DNA of 64,000 nucleotides. Source: Immundisolibacterales bacterium (GTDB lineage: Bacteria > Pseudomonadota > Gammaproteobacteria > HK1). The position numbers and the translations under genes are program-made. Below, piece after piece: positions 52,274 to 60,514 of this stretch. Each line of letters begins with the position of its first letter. The first letter of the stretch is position 1. Under the pieces are notes generated by a model. It had not been told where the DNA came from. It ran no database searches and was given only the letters and a program-made list of their open reading frames with translations. The stretch covers positions 124,001 through 188,000 of the forward strand of contig JAPOPW010000023.1 of NCBI GenBank assembly GCA_026712715.1, given 5' to 3'.

Positions 52274-52381
52274 CTCCGCTCCCCCGGGCACCGGTCCGCA
52301 GGCGGTGAGACGTGCGGTTCGGGAGTTCTTCCCGGTTGCCGTGGGACTTCTTCCGCGGACACCGGGCCGGCCACGGGGCTG

Positions 52382-52390
52382 TGGTATAAC
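52382..52390 (+). promoter_or_regulatory. Extended -10 promoter of the liv-type operon
   Basis: TGGTATAAC has the TGn extension before TATAAC (5 of 6). A start near 52397 would leave about 84 bases of leader before livF. No convincing -35. Confidence 0.4.
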
Positions 52391-52480
52391 TGCCGCCCCC
52401 GGGCAAGTCTCGGGGAGACCGGATCGTGCCCCAAGCCATGTCTCGGGGGCCGACCCGAGGGATTGGGAAGAGGTTAGAGA

Positions 52481-53221
52481 GTGCTGTCGATTCAAGGAGT
52501 TATAACCGGATACGGCAAGGTGCAGATCCTGCGTGGGATCGACATGTCCGTGTCGCAGGGCCAGATCGTGGCCCTCCTTGGCGGCAATGGCACCGGCAAG
52601 TCGACCCTCCTCAAGGCGATCTCCGGCCTCCTGCCGGTCTGGGACGGCGCCATCGAATTCGAGGGGGAGCCCATCCAGAACCGCCGGCCCAACGAGATCG
52701 TGAAGCGCGGCCTCACCCAGGTCACGCAAGGCAAGGACATGTACCCGGCCATGACGGTGGAGGAGAACCTTCGCATCGGTGCGTACACGCGGAGCGACCG
52801 GGCCGGGGTCCTCGCCGACATGGGCAAGGTGTTCGACTATTTTCCGGTCCTCGGCGAACGCCGCAGCCAGCTCGCCGCCACCCTGAGCGGGGGCGAGGTG
52901 CAGATGCTGGTCATCGGCCGGGGCCTGATGGCCCGGCCGAAGCTCATCATGCTCGACGAGCCGAGCTCCGCCCTCGCGCCGCGCATCGTTCTCGACATCT
53001 TCAGCATCGTGAATCGGATCAGCCGCAACGAGGGCATCACCATCCTGCTCGTCGAGCAGAACGTGCGCATGGCCCTGCTGCTCGCGGAGTACGGCTACGT
53101 GATTCGGGACGGGGTCGTCCACATCGAGGGCGCGTCGCGCGAACTCATCAACGACGACAACGTGCGCTTGGCGTACCTCGGCGGCACGGTCACCGACGCC
53201 GGCGCCGAGCTCGCCCACTAG
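52481..53221 (+). CDS. livF: Branched-chain-type ABC transporter ATP-binding protein LivF-like
   Basis: A 246-residue ATPase of the HAAT family. Walker A is GGNGTGKST (34-42), where relatives usually have GANGAGKST; signature LSGGEVQML and Walker B LIMLDEPSSALAP are also slightly unusual (most have LSGGEQQML and DEPSLGLAP). It starts at GTG after an AGAGG-type ribosome site. It heads the operon livF-H-K-M-G, an order in which the two ATPases sit at opposite ends. Energises uptake through LivH/LivM. Confidence 0.87.
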   Translation: MLSIQGVITGYGKVQILRGIDMSVSQGQIVALLGGNGTGKSTLLKAISGLLPVWDGAIEFEGEPIQNRRPNEIVKRGLTQVTQGKDMYPAMTVEENLRIGAYTRSDRAGVLADMGKVFDYFPVLGERRSQLAATLSGGEVQMLVIGRGLMARPKLIMLDEPSSALAPRIVLDIFSIVNRISRNEGITILLVEQNVRMALLLAEYGYVIRDGVVHIEGASRELINDDNVRLAYLGGTVTDAGAELAH

Positions 53222-53241
53222 CCCGGTCCGGAGAGGGAACG

Positions 53242-54132
53242 ATGGAGCTGCTGCTCGATTTCGTCATCGTCGGGGTCTCCATCGGGATCGTCTACGGCCT
53301 CGTCGCGCTCGGCATTTCGCTCATCTTCTCCGGGCTCGACATCGTGCATTTCGCGCACGGCGAGTTTTACATGATCGGTTCCTTCCTCGGGATTGCGGTG
53401 ATCCTCTTTACCGGCGCCCCGTACTTCTGGGCGCTCATCGGGGCGATGATCATCTCCGGGGTGCTCGGCGTCGTCGTGGAGCGGGTGTTCTACCGGCGGC
53501 TGACGCGCGGCGGGGGGGGCTACACGGTTGCCGGCATGGGGATGATCATCTGCGGCTTCGGGATGTCCGTCGCCCTCCAGAACGTCGCCTACCTCCTCTG
53601 GGGCGCCGCCCCCCATCCGTATCCGGTGGGCTTCGGAATGCCAATCTTCCTCGGCAACATCGCCCTCCCGAAGTCCTACTTCTACATCCTCATCTGCGCG
53701 CTCGTGCTGATGACGGTGCTGCACACCTTTCTCACCCGCACCAAGCTCGGGCTCGCGGTGCGGGCCGTCGCCTACAACAAGGACACCTCGTATCTCATGG
53801 GGGTGAACGTGCCGGTGATGATCTCGCTCATCTTCGGCGTCGCGTGCGCGATGGCCGCCGCGGCAGGCGTGCTCATCGGCCCGATCAACTACGTGCAGAT
53901 CGAGATGGGCTACCTGATGCTGCTCAAGGCGTTCGCCGCCGCGGTCGTCGGCGGGTTCGGGAGCCTTCCGGGGGCCCTCCTCGGGGGCATCGTGGTGGGC
54001 CTGTTCGAGACTCTCTGCGCGGGCTACCTCATTGCGAGCTACAAGGACATCTACGCCTTTCTCCTCCTCATCGTGGTGCTCATGGTGCGGCCGACCGGCC
54101 TCCTCGGCATCCTGGTGAAGGTGAAGGCATAG
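53242..54132 (+). CDS. livH: Branched-chain-type ABC transporter permease LivH-like
   Basis: A 296-residue permease with about eight helices. LivH marks are GLVALGISLIFSGLDIVHFAHGEFYMIGSF near the N-terminus and AFAAAVVGGFGSLPGALLGGIVVGLFE near residue 240. GGAGAGGGAAC lies just before the ATG, 20 bp after the livF stop. Together with LivM it forms the inner-membrane channel for hydrophobic or polar amino acids, amides or urea, depending on the binding protein. Confidence 0.9.
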   Translation: MELLLDFVIVGVSIGIVYGLVALGISLIFSGLDIVHFAHGEFYMIGSFLGIAVILFTGAPYFWALIGAMIISGVLGVVVERVFYRRLTRGGGGYTVAGMGMIICGFGMSVALQNVAYLLWGAAPHPYPVGFGMPIFLGNIALPKSYFYILICALVLMTVLHTFLTRTKLGLAVRAVAYNKDTSYLMGVNVPVMISLIFGVACAMAAAAGVLIGPINYVQIEMGYLMLLKAFAAAVVGGFGSLPGALLGGIVVGLFETLCAGYLIASYKDIYAFLLLIVVLMVRPTGLLGILVKVKA

Positions 54133-54224
54133 CACGGGGGCTCCGGCCCGCGTGCCGGAGTCGAATCCGCCGGGCACCCTTCATCGAGGGGCGCGCGGCA
54201 ATATGGAAGAACAGGGAGACCAAA

Positions 54225-55502
54225 ATGAACCGACATCTTCCGAAAAAAACCGGACACGGGGTTCGCAATGCGCTCGCCGCCTGCGCCGCCGCGTCCATGC
54301 TGGCCGTCTCGGGGGCGGCTTCCGCCGGGGTGATCAAGGTCGGCGTCAGCCTGCGCATGAAGACCGAGACCGGCGAGAAGTACGGCCAGATGGTCGTCGA
54401 CGAATTCGAGGCGATCAACGCCGCGGGCGGCATCAACGGCCACACCTTCGAGGTCAAGCTGCTCAACGACGAATGCAAGTCCGACATCGGGGTCGCCAAC
54501 GCGACCAAGTTCGCCTACCAGGACAACGTGCACCTGTTCATCGGCTCCTCCTGCAGCTCGGTCTCGCTGCCGATCGTGGACGTCCTGCACAAGGCGGGGG
54601 TTCCGATGCTGATCCCGCACTCCACCAACTACAAGATCACGCTCAAGGGCAGCCCGTGGGTGTACCGGGTGCCGATCTCCTCGCGCTTCTCCGCGGCGGC
54701 GGCCGCGAAGTACACGGCCGAGAACATCGGCACGAAGATCGCCTACATCTGGGCGTCCGACGCCGCCTCGCAGGCCGACGCGCAGAAGTTCTTCGAGTAC
54801 ATCGAGACCTTCCACGGTGAGGGGCCGGTGTACGCCGAGCAGTTCCAGGAGGGCGAGCTCGACCTGCGAGCGCATCTGCTGAAGATCAAGGCCATGAAGC
54901 CCGAGGCGCTGATGATCTCTGCGCAGTCGCAGGACTTCGCGCGCGGTCTCGTCCAGTCCTACGAGGTCGGGATTCCTCCGTCGGTCAAGCGCATCGGTGG
55001 TTCGGCGGCCTCCAACCGTCCGGCCCCGATCCTCTCCGGCGACGCGATCAAGGGCGTCTTCTTCCATGCCGCCTTCTCCTATGCGGACCCGGATCCGAAG
55101 GTGGCGGAGTTCGTGAAGATGACGGCCGAGCGTTACGGCGTCGCGAACCCGGACCATGACTTCTCGCAGGCCTGGGACAGCGTGCACGTGGCGAGAATCG
55201 CGATTGAAGGCGCGGAGCTCACCCTCACCGATGACTCGCTGGCCGCCGACCGGGCCGCAATCCGCGATGCGCTCGGATCCGTCACCGGCTACGTCACCCT
55301 CGGTGGTGGGGTGGTCGACTTCTGCGCCGACGCGACGCCCGAGTGCCGCGACGGCAACAAGACCCCGGTGCTCATCGAGTACACCAAGGGCGGCGAGGAC
55401 TACGAGATCCGCGTGATCGGCAAGACGACGTTCGGCGCCGACTTCGGTCTCGCGAGCATGGCGGAAGAGGCCGAGAAGCTCCGGGAGTCGCTCGACAACT
55501 AG
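54225..55502 (+). CDS. livK: Branched-chain-type ABC transporter substrate-binding protein LivK-like
   Basis: A 425-residue periplasmic protein of the peripla_BP_6 family. The signal peptide ends near residue 34 (SGAASA). The mature part shows INAAGGINGHTFEVKLLNDECKSD, the FIGSSCSSVSLPIVDVLHKAGVPMLIP lobe and DFSQAWDSVHVARIAIEG. Cys pairs near residues 84, 107, 366 and 373 could form disulfides. Ligand specificity is not readable; the neighbouring LLM monooxygenase argues for something other than simple leucine/isoleucine. ATG 54225 has GGGAG ahead; a hairpin follows the stop. Confidence 0.88.
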   Translation: MNRHLPKKTGHGVRNALAACAAASMLAVSGAASAGVIKVGVSLRMKTETGEKYGQMVVDEFEAINAAGGINGHTFEVKLLNDECKSDIGVANATKFAYQDNVHLFIGSSCSSVSLPIVDVLHKAGVPMLIPHSTNYKITLKGSPWVYRVPISSRFSAAAAAKYTAENIGTKIAYIWASDAASQADAQKFFEYIETFHGEGPVYAEQFQEGELDLRAHLLKIKAMKPEALMISAQSQDFARGLVQSYEVGIPPSVKRIGGSAASNRPAPILSGDAIKGVFFHAAFSYADPDPKVAEFVKMTAERYGVANPDHDFSQAWDSVHVARIAIEGAELTLTDDSLAADRAAIRDALGSVTGYVTLGGGVVDFCADATPECRDGNKTPVLIEYTKGGEDYEIRVIGKTTFGADFGLASMAEEAEKLRESLDN

Positions 55503-55542
55503 TGGCGTTGCACGGAGCGTAACCGGCCGGGAGGGCGCGGCC

Positions 55543-55569
55543 CGGGCGGATCCTTGATGGACCCGCCCG
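55543..55569 (+). terminator. Intra-operon hairpin after livK-like gene
   Basis: CGGGCGGATCC and GGACCCGCCCG pair at 10 of 11 positions with a 5-base loop; outer GAGGGCG/CGCCCTC arms can extend it. It lies between the binding-protein gene and livM and may stabilise the upstream mRNA or reduce read-through. Confidence 0.55.
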
Positions 55570-55646
55570 TTCCCGCCCTCGTGGCCCGGCCCGGGCCCGG
55601 AGCCCCGGCCGGCCGACCTCAACCCTAACCCTGACGGCGGACCCAC

Positions 55647-56699
55647 ATGATGGCGGAACCGGCGGCAAGCCTGCGATTCGTGGACTCGGTGGAGCGGGGC
55701 CTCGCGCGTCTGCGGGCGATCCACCCCCTCATGCCGTGGGTAATCGCGGCCCTCGTGCTAGCCCCACTGCCGTGGGTCCTCGTCAACACCTATCACGTCT
55801 ATCTCGCGAACTTCATCTGCCTCATGATCCTCCTGTCGGTGGGACTCAACATCGTCAAGGGGTTCTGCGGACAGGTGACGGTGGGCCATGTCGGGCTCTA
55901 CGCCATCGGCGCCTACACCGCGGCGGTGATGTCGGTGAACTTCGGCACCCCGTTCTGGATCTCGCTCCCGATCGCGGTCGGGGTGACCCTGCTTGCCGGA
56001 ATGGTGGTCGGGATCCCTTCGTTCCGGCTCGAGGGTGCATATCTCGCCCTGGTGACCCTCGGGCTCGGGGAGTCGGTCCGGCTCTTCATCAGCGCCACCG
56101 AGTACCTCGGCGCGACCAACGGTTTCAGCGGCGTCCCGGCTCCCCGGATCGGCGAGTTCCGCTTCGACACGTACCAGAAGTACTACTTCCTCGTGATGCC
56201 GGTGATGCTGCTCGGGGTGTTCTTCTCGTTCCAGATCCTGCGTTCGCGCCTCGGGCGCGCCTTCATGGCGGTGCGCGAGGATCCGGTGGCGGCGGCCGCG
56301 TCCGGGGTCAACGTCCGTCGACACAAGATGATCGCATTCATGATCAGCGCCGCCTACGCCGGATTCGCGGGCGCCCTCTACGCCCACATGATCCCTGGCT
56401 ACCTCAACCCCCGGAACTTCACCGTCATCGAGATGGTCACCCTGCTCCTCATGGTGGTGCTGGGCGGCCTGGGCCACATCTGGGGCGGGATCATCGGGGC
56501 GATCGTCGTCACCATCGTCTACGACATCACCAAGGACTATTACCACTACTCGCTGCTGATGTTCGGCATGGTGATCGTGCTGACGGTGCTCTTCATGCCG
56601 AAGGGGATCGGGGGGATCATCGACCGCTTCATCGCGACGCGGCGCTTCATCGCCATTCGCGAGCGCCAGGCGGAGGCGGCGCGGGATGAGGCGGACTAG
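55647..56699 (+). CDS. livM: Branched-chain-type ABC transporter permease LivM-like
   Basis: A 350-residue permease with about ten helices. LivM marks are LSVGLNIVKGFCGQVTVGHVGLYAIGAYTAAV, SFRLEGAYLALVTLGLGE and VREDPVAAAASGVNVRRHKMIAFMISAAYAGFAGALYAH. Two adjacent ATGs (55647 and 55650) compete; I keep the first. It is separated from the binding-protein gene by a strong hairpin and from livG by 18 bp. Confidence 0.88.
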   Translation: MMAEPAASLRFVDSVERGLARLRAIHPLMPWVIAALVLAPLPWVLVNTYHVYLANFICLMILLSVGLNIVKGFCGQVTVGHVGLYAIGAYTAAVMSVNFGTPFWISLPIAVGVTLLAGMVVGIPSFRLEGAYLALVTLGLGESVRLFISATEYLGATNGFSGVPAPRIGEFRFDTYQKYYFLVMPVMLLGVFFSFQILRSRLGRAFMAVREDPVAAAASGVNVRRHKMIAFMISAAYAGFAGALYAHMIPGYLNPRNFTVIEMVTLLLMVVLGGLGHIWGGIIGAIVVTIVYDITKDYYHYSLLMFGMVIVLTVLFMPKGIGGIIDRFIATRRFIAIRERQAEAARDEAD

Positions 56700-56717
56700 G
56701 GTAGGGGGGCTCGGGCG

Positions 56718-57515
56718 ATGCTGCTCAGGACCGAGAAGCTGACGAAGCACTTCGGCGGGCTCCGGGCCGTCGACGGGATCGACTTCGATCTCGAGGCCGG
56801 CGAGGTTCGCGGGCTCATCGGTCCCAACGGATCGGGGAAGAGCACGTTCTTCAACCTCGTTTCCGGTATCTACCGGGCCGACGAAGGGAGCCGGGTCTTC
56901 ATCGACGGGGAGGAGACCACCCTCGAGGAGCCGCACGAGATCGCGGCCCGCGGGGTGGCACGCACGTTCCAGCTCCTGCGGGTGTTCGCGGAGATGACGG
57001 TGCTCGAGAATCTGATGATCGGCCACCACCTGCACGTCGACTACAGCTCGTTTGCAGCCGCCCTCGGAACCCGCGGAGTGCGCGACCGCGAGCGGGAGGT
57101 GCGCGAGGAGATGCTGGACCTTCTCGCGTTCATCGGCCTTGCCGACTTTGAGGCCATGCCCGCTTCGGAGCTCTCGGTCGGACAGCGGCGCCTCCTCGCC
57201 CTCGGGCGGGCGATGGCCCAGCGCCCGCGCCTCCTCCTTCTCGACGAGCCGGCCGCGGGGCTCTCCCCGGTGAACGTGGACAACCTCCTTCGCATCATCC
57301 TCGGCTTGAAGGAGCGCTACGGTCTCACGGTGGTGATCGTCGAGCACATCCTCCGGGTGGTGATGGACACCTGCGGCATCGTGACCGTGCTCGACCACGG
57401 CCAGAAGATCGCCGAGGGCTCGCCGGACGAGGTCAAGAACGACCACGCGGTCATCGAAGCCTATCTCGGTCGCGAGATGGACGACGCGGAGGTGCGTGCC
57501 GCCCTCCAGGCCTGA
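56718..57515 (+). CDS. livG: Branched-chain-type ABC transporter ATP-binding protein LivG-like
   Basis: A 265-residue ATPase with Walker A GPNGSGKST (35-43), signature LSVGQRRLL (LSVGQ rather than LSYGQ), Walker B LLLLDEPAAGLSP and the LivG-type insert HHLHVDYSSFAAALG between them. GVARTFQLLRVFAEMTVLEN matches the Q-loop region of LivG. Last gene of the operon. A short CCGGG/CCCGG inverted repeat follows the stop but is weak. Confidence 0.9.
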   Translation: MLLRTEKLTKHFGGLRAVDGIDFDLEAGEVRGLIGPNGSGKSTFFNLVSGIYRADEGSRVFIDGEETTLEEPHEIAARGVARTFQLLRVFAEMTVLENLMIGHHLHVDYSSFAAALGTRGVRDREREVREEMLDLLAFIGLADFEAMPASELSVGQRRLLALGRAMAQRPRLLLLDEPAAGLSPVNVDNLLRIILGLKERYGLTVVIVEHILRVVMDTCGIVTVLDHGQKIAEGSPDEVKNDHAVIEAYLGREMDDAEVRAALQA

Positions 57516-57613
57516 TCCGGGCCTGACCCGGCCCGATTCCCATCAGCGCTTCGGCACCGGTCATCCGTTCCCCGAAACGGGATCGAAGCGCGAGCTGCCG
57601 GTCAAGGATCTGC

Positions 57614-57649
57614 TTGCAAAGTGCTGTCACGGACTGCATAGTGCTTTCA
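57614..57649 (+). promoter_or_regulatory. vapB promoter with overlapping direct repeats; leaderless start likely
   Basis: TTGCAA and CATAGT are 17 bp apart and would start transcription at or next to the ATG (57649). Two 15-base direct repeats, TGCAAAGTGCTGTCA and TGCATAGTGCTTTCA, match at 13 of 15 sites with a 20-bp offset, about two helical turns, and span the promoter up to the start codon. This fits autorepression by the VapBC complex. Confidence 0.5.
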
Positions 57650-57885
57650 TGGCAGTGCAGATAACCATCAGGGGTGTCCCCGAGGCGGTGCGTGACGAAT
57701 TGGCGGTGCGCGCGGCGGCGCAGCGCAAGTCCATGCAGGAATACCTGCGGAGCGAGCTTGAGCGGATCGCGTCCAGGCCTTCCCTGGAAGCGTGGCTGCA
57801 ACAGGTCCGCGAGCGCAAGGAGGCGGCGGGAACCCGAATCCGGACATCCAGTATTCTCAGCGTCCGAGATGCGGACCGCACGTGA
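57649..57885 (+). CDS. vapB: FitA/VapB-type ribbon-helix-helix antitoxin
   Basis: A 78-residue protein. The first 42 residues (QITIRGVPEAVRDELAVRAAAQRKSMQEYLRSELERI) match the ribbon-helix-helix DNA-binding fold of FitA-like antitoxins; the C-terminal part would wrap the PIN toxin. The following gene overlaps by GTGA, the classic layout of type II pairs. No ribosome site precedes the ATG, which lies seven bases after a -10-like box. Confidence 0.87.
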   Translation: MAVQITIRGVPEAVRDELAVRAAAQRKSMQEYLRSELERIASRPSLEAWLQQVRERKEAAGTRIRTSSILSVRDADRT

Positions 57886-58283
57886 CGGTAGTCGCGGACG
57901 CGTCCGTGCTCGTCGCGATGCTGGTCGACTCCGGGCGAACGGGCACCTGGGCGGAGTCCGTGGTTGCCGATGCCCCCCTGGTCGGTCCCGAGTTGGCATT
58001 GATCGAGACGACCAACGTCCTCCGCCGGCTGGAACGCTCCAGCGAGATCTCGCGACTCGAGGCTACCAGCGCCTTCCGGGACCTCCTCCGCCTCGAAATC
58101 TTCTTGTACCCCCTTGCGCCGCTCGCCGACCGCATCTGGGAGCTGCGGAGCAATCTGACAAGCTACGACGCTTGGTACGTTGCGCTGGCGGAGGCTCTCG
58201 GCTGCCCGCTCCTCACGCTCGACGCCAAGCTCGGTCGGGCCAGCGGCCCGCGCTGTGAAATCGTCATGCCGCCTCGGCCATGA
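57882..58283 (+). CDS. vapC: PIN-domain ribonuclease toxin
   Basis: A 133-residue PIN protein. The acidic active-site residues are Asp6 (VADAS), Glu42, Asp96 (SYDAWY) and Asp114 (LTLDAKL), all present, so the toxin should be active. VapC toxins cleave tRNA or rRNA when free of antitoxin. It starts at GTG inside the antitoxin stop. Its two-gene unit lies between two ABC-transporter operons and is the only stress-module in the window. Confidence 0.9.
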   Translation: MTVVADASVLVAMLVDSGRTGTWAESVVADAPLVGPELALIETTNVLRRLERSSEISRLEATSAFRDLLRLEIFLYPLAPLADRIWELRSNLTSYDAWYVALAEALGCPLLTLDAKLGRASGPRCEIVMPPRP

Positions 58284-58352
58284 ACCGGAATTCGCCGTCT
58301 GATCGGAAGCCCGGGTTCGTGGGGTCCGGTCCCAATATCCCGCGCGTGGGGT

Positions 58353-59456
58353 TCAGCGCTCGAGGACGCGGCCGCTCTCGGGGTCGATGAGGTGCAGGTG
58401 GGCGGTGTCGACCACGGCGGTGAGCCGATCGCCGGGCCGCGGGTGAAGCTCCGGATCGCAGCGCGCGACCACCTCCGCCCCCGCGACGGTGGTGAAGACG
58501 AGGGTTTCCGCGCCGAGCGGCTCGACGACCTCGACCGGGAAGGGGAAGCTTCGTCCCGGCTCGGTGTCTTCGCCGGGAGTCCGCATCGAGAGGTGCTCCG
58601 GCCGGAGACCGATCTCGACGTCTTCGCCGAGTCGTCCCGCCAGGGCGTCCGAGGCGGGCAGCCGGATCTCCGCCTCTCCTTCCCCGATCCGAAGGCTGAG
58701 CGCACCGTTCTCGGCGGCGAGCCGCGCCGGCAGGAAGTTCATCTTTGGCGCACCGATGAAGCCGGCAACGAACCGGTCGACGGGCTGCCGGTAGACCTCC
58801 TCGGGCGGGCCCGACTGCACGATCACGCCGTCGCGCATCACGACGATGCGGTCCGCGAGGGTCATCGCCTCCACCTGGTCGTGGGTGACGTAGACCACGG
58901 TGGTCCGGAGCTGGCTGTGCAGGCGCTTGATCTCGACCCGCATCTGCGCCCGGAGGTTCGCGTCTAGATTGCTGAGCGGCTCGTCGAAGAGGAACGCCCG
59001 CGGTTGGCGGACGATCGCCCGCCCCATCGCGACCCGCTGGCGCTGGCCGCCGGAGAGCTCCCGGGGCCGGCGTCGGAGCAGCTCAGAGATGTTGAGCAGC
59101 TCGGCCGCCGCCCGTACCCGCTCCCCGATCTGGGCCCGGTCCACGCCGGAGAGCCGGAGGCCGAACGCCATGTTCGCGAACACCGTCATGTGCGGATAGA
59201 GGGCGTAGGACTGGAACACCATCGCGATGTCGCGACCCTTCGGCGGGAGGCGGTTGACCTCCTCGCCGTCGAAGGCGATGGCGCCGCCCGACACCGACTC
59301 GAGCCCCGCGATCATGCGAAGGGTCGTCGTCTTGCCGCACCCCGACGGGCCCACGAGGACGATGAACTCGCCGTCCGTGATGGCGAGATCGATGCCCCGC
59401 ACCGCCGGCACGTCGCCGAAGCTCTTGGAGAGATTGCGCAGTTCAATCGAGGACAT
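58353..59456 (-). CDS. Sugar-type ABC transporter ATP-binding protein (MalK/UgpC family)
   Basis: A 367-residue ATPase with Walker A GPSGCGKTT (36-44), LSGGQ signature (134-138), Walker B FLFDEP (155-160) and a C-terminal TOBE/OB regulatory domain from about residue 240 (MNFLPARL...EIGLRPEHL). The ATG lies 17 bp past a low-structure leader. Last gene of the leftward CUT1 operon: binding protein, two permeases, ATPase. Substrate could be a sugar, polyol or glycerophosphodiester. Confidence 0.9.
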   Translation of the reverse strand: MSSIELRNLSKSFGDVPAVRGIDLAITDGEFIVLVGPSGCGKTTTLRMIAGLESVSGGAIAFDGEEVNRLPPKGRDIAMVFQSYALYPHMTVFANMAFGLRLSGVDRAQIGERVRAAAELLNISELLRRRPRELSGGQRQRVAMGRAIVRQPRAFLFDEPLSNLDANLRAQMRVEIKRLHSQLRTTVVYVTHDQVEAMTLADRIVVMRDGVIVQSGPPEEVYRQPVDRFVAGFIGAPKMNFLPARLAAENGALSLRIGEGEAEIRLPASDALAGRLGEDVEIGLRPEHLSMRTPGEDTEPGRSFPFPVEVVEPLGAETLVFTTVAGAEVVARCDPELHPRPGDRLTAVVDTAHLHLIDPESGRVLER

Positions 59457-59542
59457 GGAGTGAAATTTCCCTGAGCTCCCTTGGTCGCGTCGTGTCCTGT
59501 CCGCCCGGCGGCCTGCGCGCGCCCGGCGGGTCCTGCCTCACC

Positions 59543-60385
59543 CTATCCCTTGACCGCGCCCGCGCCCCAGCCGGCGATGAGGTAGCGCTGCACCAGTATG
59601 AAGAAGACGAGAGCGGGGATGGTGATGACCACCCCTCCCGCCATCATCATCCCCCAGTCCGTGACCGTCGCGTTGTAGAGGTCGTCCATCCCGATGGGGA
59701 GCGTCTTCAGCTCGTTGTCGTTGATGAGCACTCGTGCAAAGAGATAGTCGTTCCAAGCGACGATGAACGTGAAGATGGAGACCGCGATCACCCCGGGGAG
59801 GGCGAGCGGCACGATGACGAGGGCCACCGCCTTCGGCCGCGAGGCACCGTCGGTCATCGCCGCCTCCTCGAGGTCGAGGGGGATCGACTGGAAGAATGCG
59901 CGGAGCAGCCACATGCTGAACGGCAGCGAGAAGGTCGTATAGGCGAACACGAGGCCCAGCTTGCTGTTCACGAGCCCGGCGGACCGCATGAGGATGTAGA
60001 ACGGAACGATGATGAGGATGGGCGCGAACATGTAGGTGAACAGCATCCCCGCCGCGATCGCGTTCCGGCCCCCGAAGCGGAACCGGGTGATGCCGTAGGC
60101 GGCGAGGGTCGCGACGAAGATGGTGAAAAGGGTGGCGCTGCCGGCGACGGTGATGCTGTTCACGAAGTAGATGTGGAAGTCGGTGAGGTCGAACAGGTTG
60201 ACGTAGTGCTGCCAGTGGTAGTCGAATGACCAGAACTTCGGGGTGGCGGTCAGGATGTCCCGGTCCGGGCGGACGGAGGTGAGCACCATCCAGAGGAGCG
60301 GAAAGCCGCAGACCAGGGCGATGAGCGCCGCCCCGAAGTAGAGGGCGATCTGGCTGAAGACCTGTCGCCAGTCGATGTCGATCAT
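59543..60385 (-). CDS. Sugar-type ABC transporter permease (MalG/UgpE type)
   Basis: A 280-residue permease with six predicted helices. The coupling loop is LEEAAMTDGASRPKAVALVIVPLALPG (EAA-like), and the preceding NSITVAGSATLFTIFVATLAAYGITR marks helix two. It ends GAVKG, close to the family terminus. It pairs with the permease at 60515, 129 bp upstream; that gap is GC-rich without a recognisable signal. Confidence 0.9.
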   Translation of the reverse strand: MIDIDWRQVFSQIALYFGAALIALVCGFPLLWMVLTSVRPDRDILTATPKFWSFDYHWQHYVNLFDLTDFHIYFVNSITVAGSATLFTIFVATLAAYGITRFRFGGRNAIAAGMLFTYMFAPILIIVPFYILMRSAGLVNSKLGLVFAYTTFSLPFSMWLLRAFFQSIPLDLEEAAMTDGASRPKAVALVIVPLALPGVIAVSIFTFIVAWNDYLFARVLINDNELKTLPIGMDDLYNATVTDWGMMMAGGVVITIPALVFFILVQRYLIAGWGAGAVKG

Positions 60386-60514
60386 GGCCGCGCGCCGGCG
60401 GCCGCCGCGGCGGCGAATTGGTGTGGGCGAAGCAACGGGGCCGCGTCCGCAGTGCAGGGCGGCCGAGAAGTCCCGGCTGGAACGCGACGAGTCATGCGGG
60501 TGCCGGACATGCGC

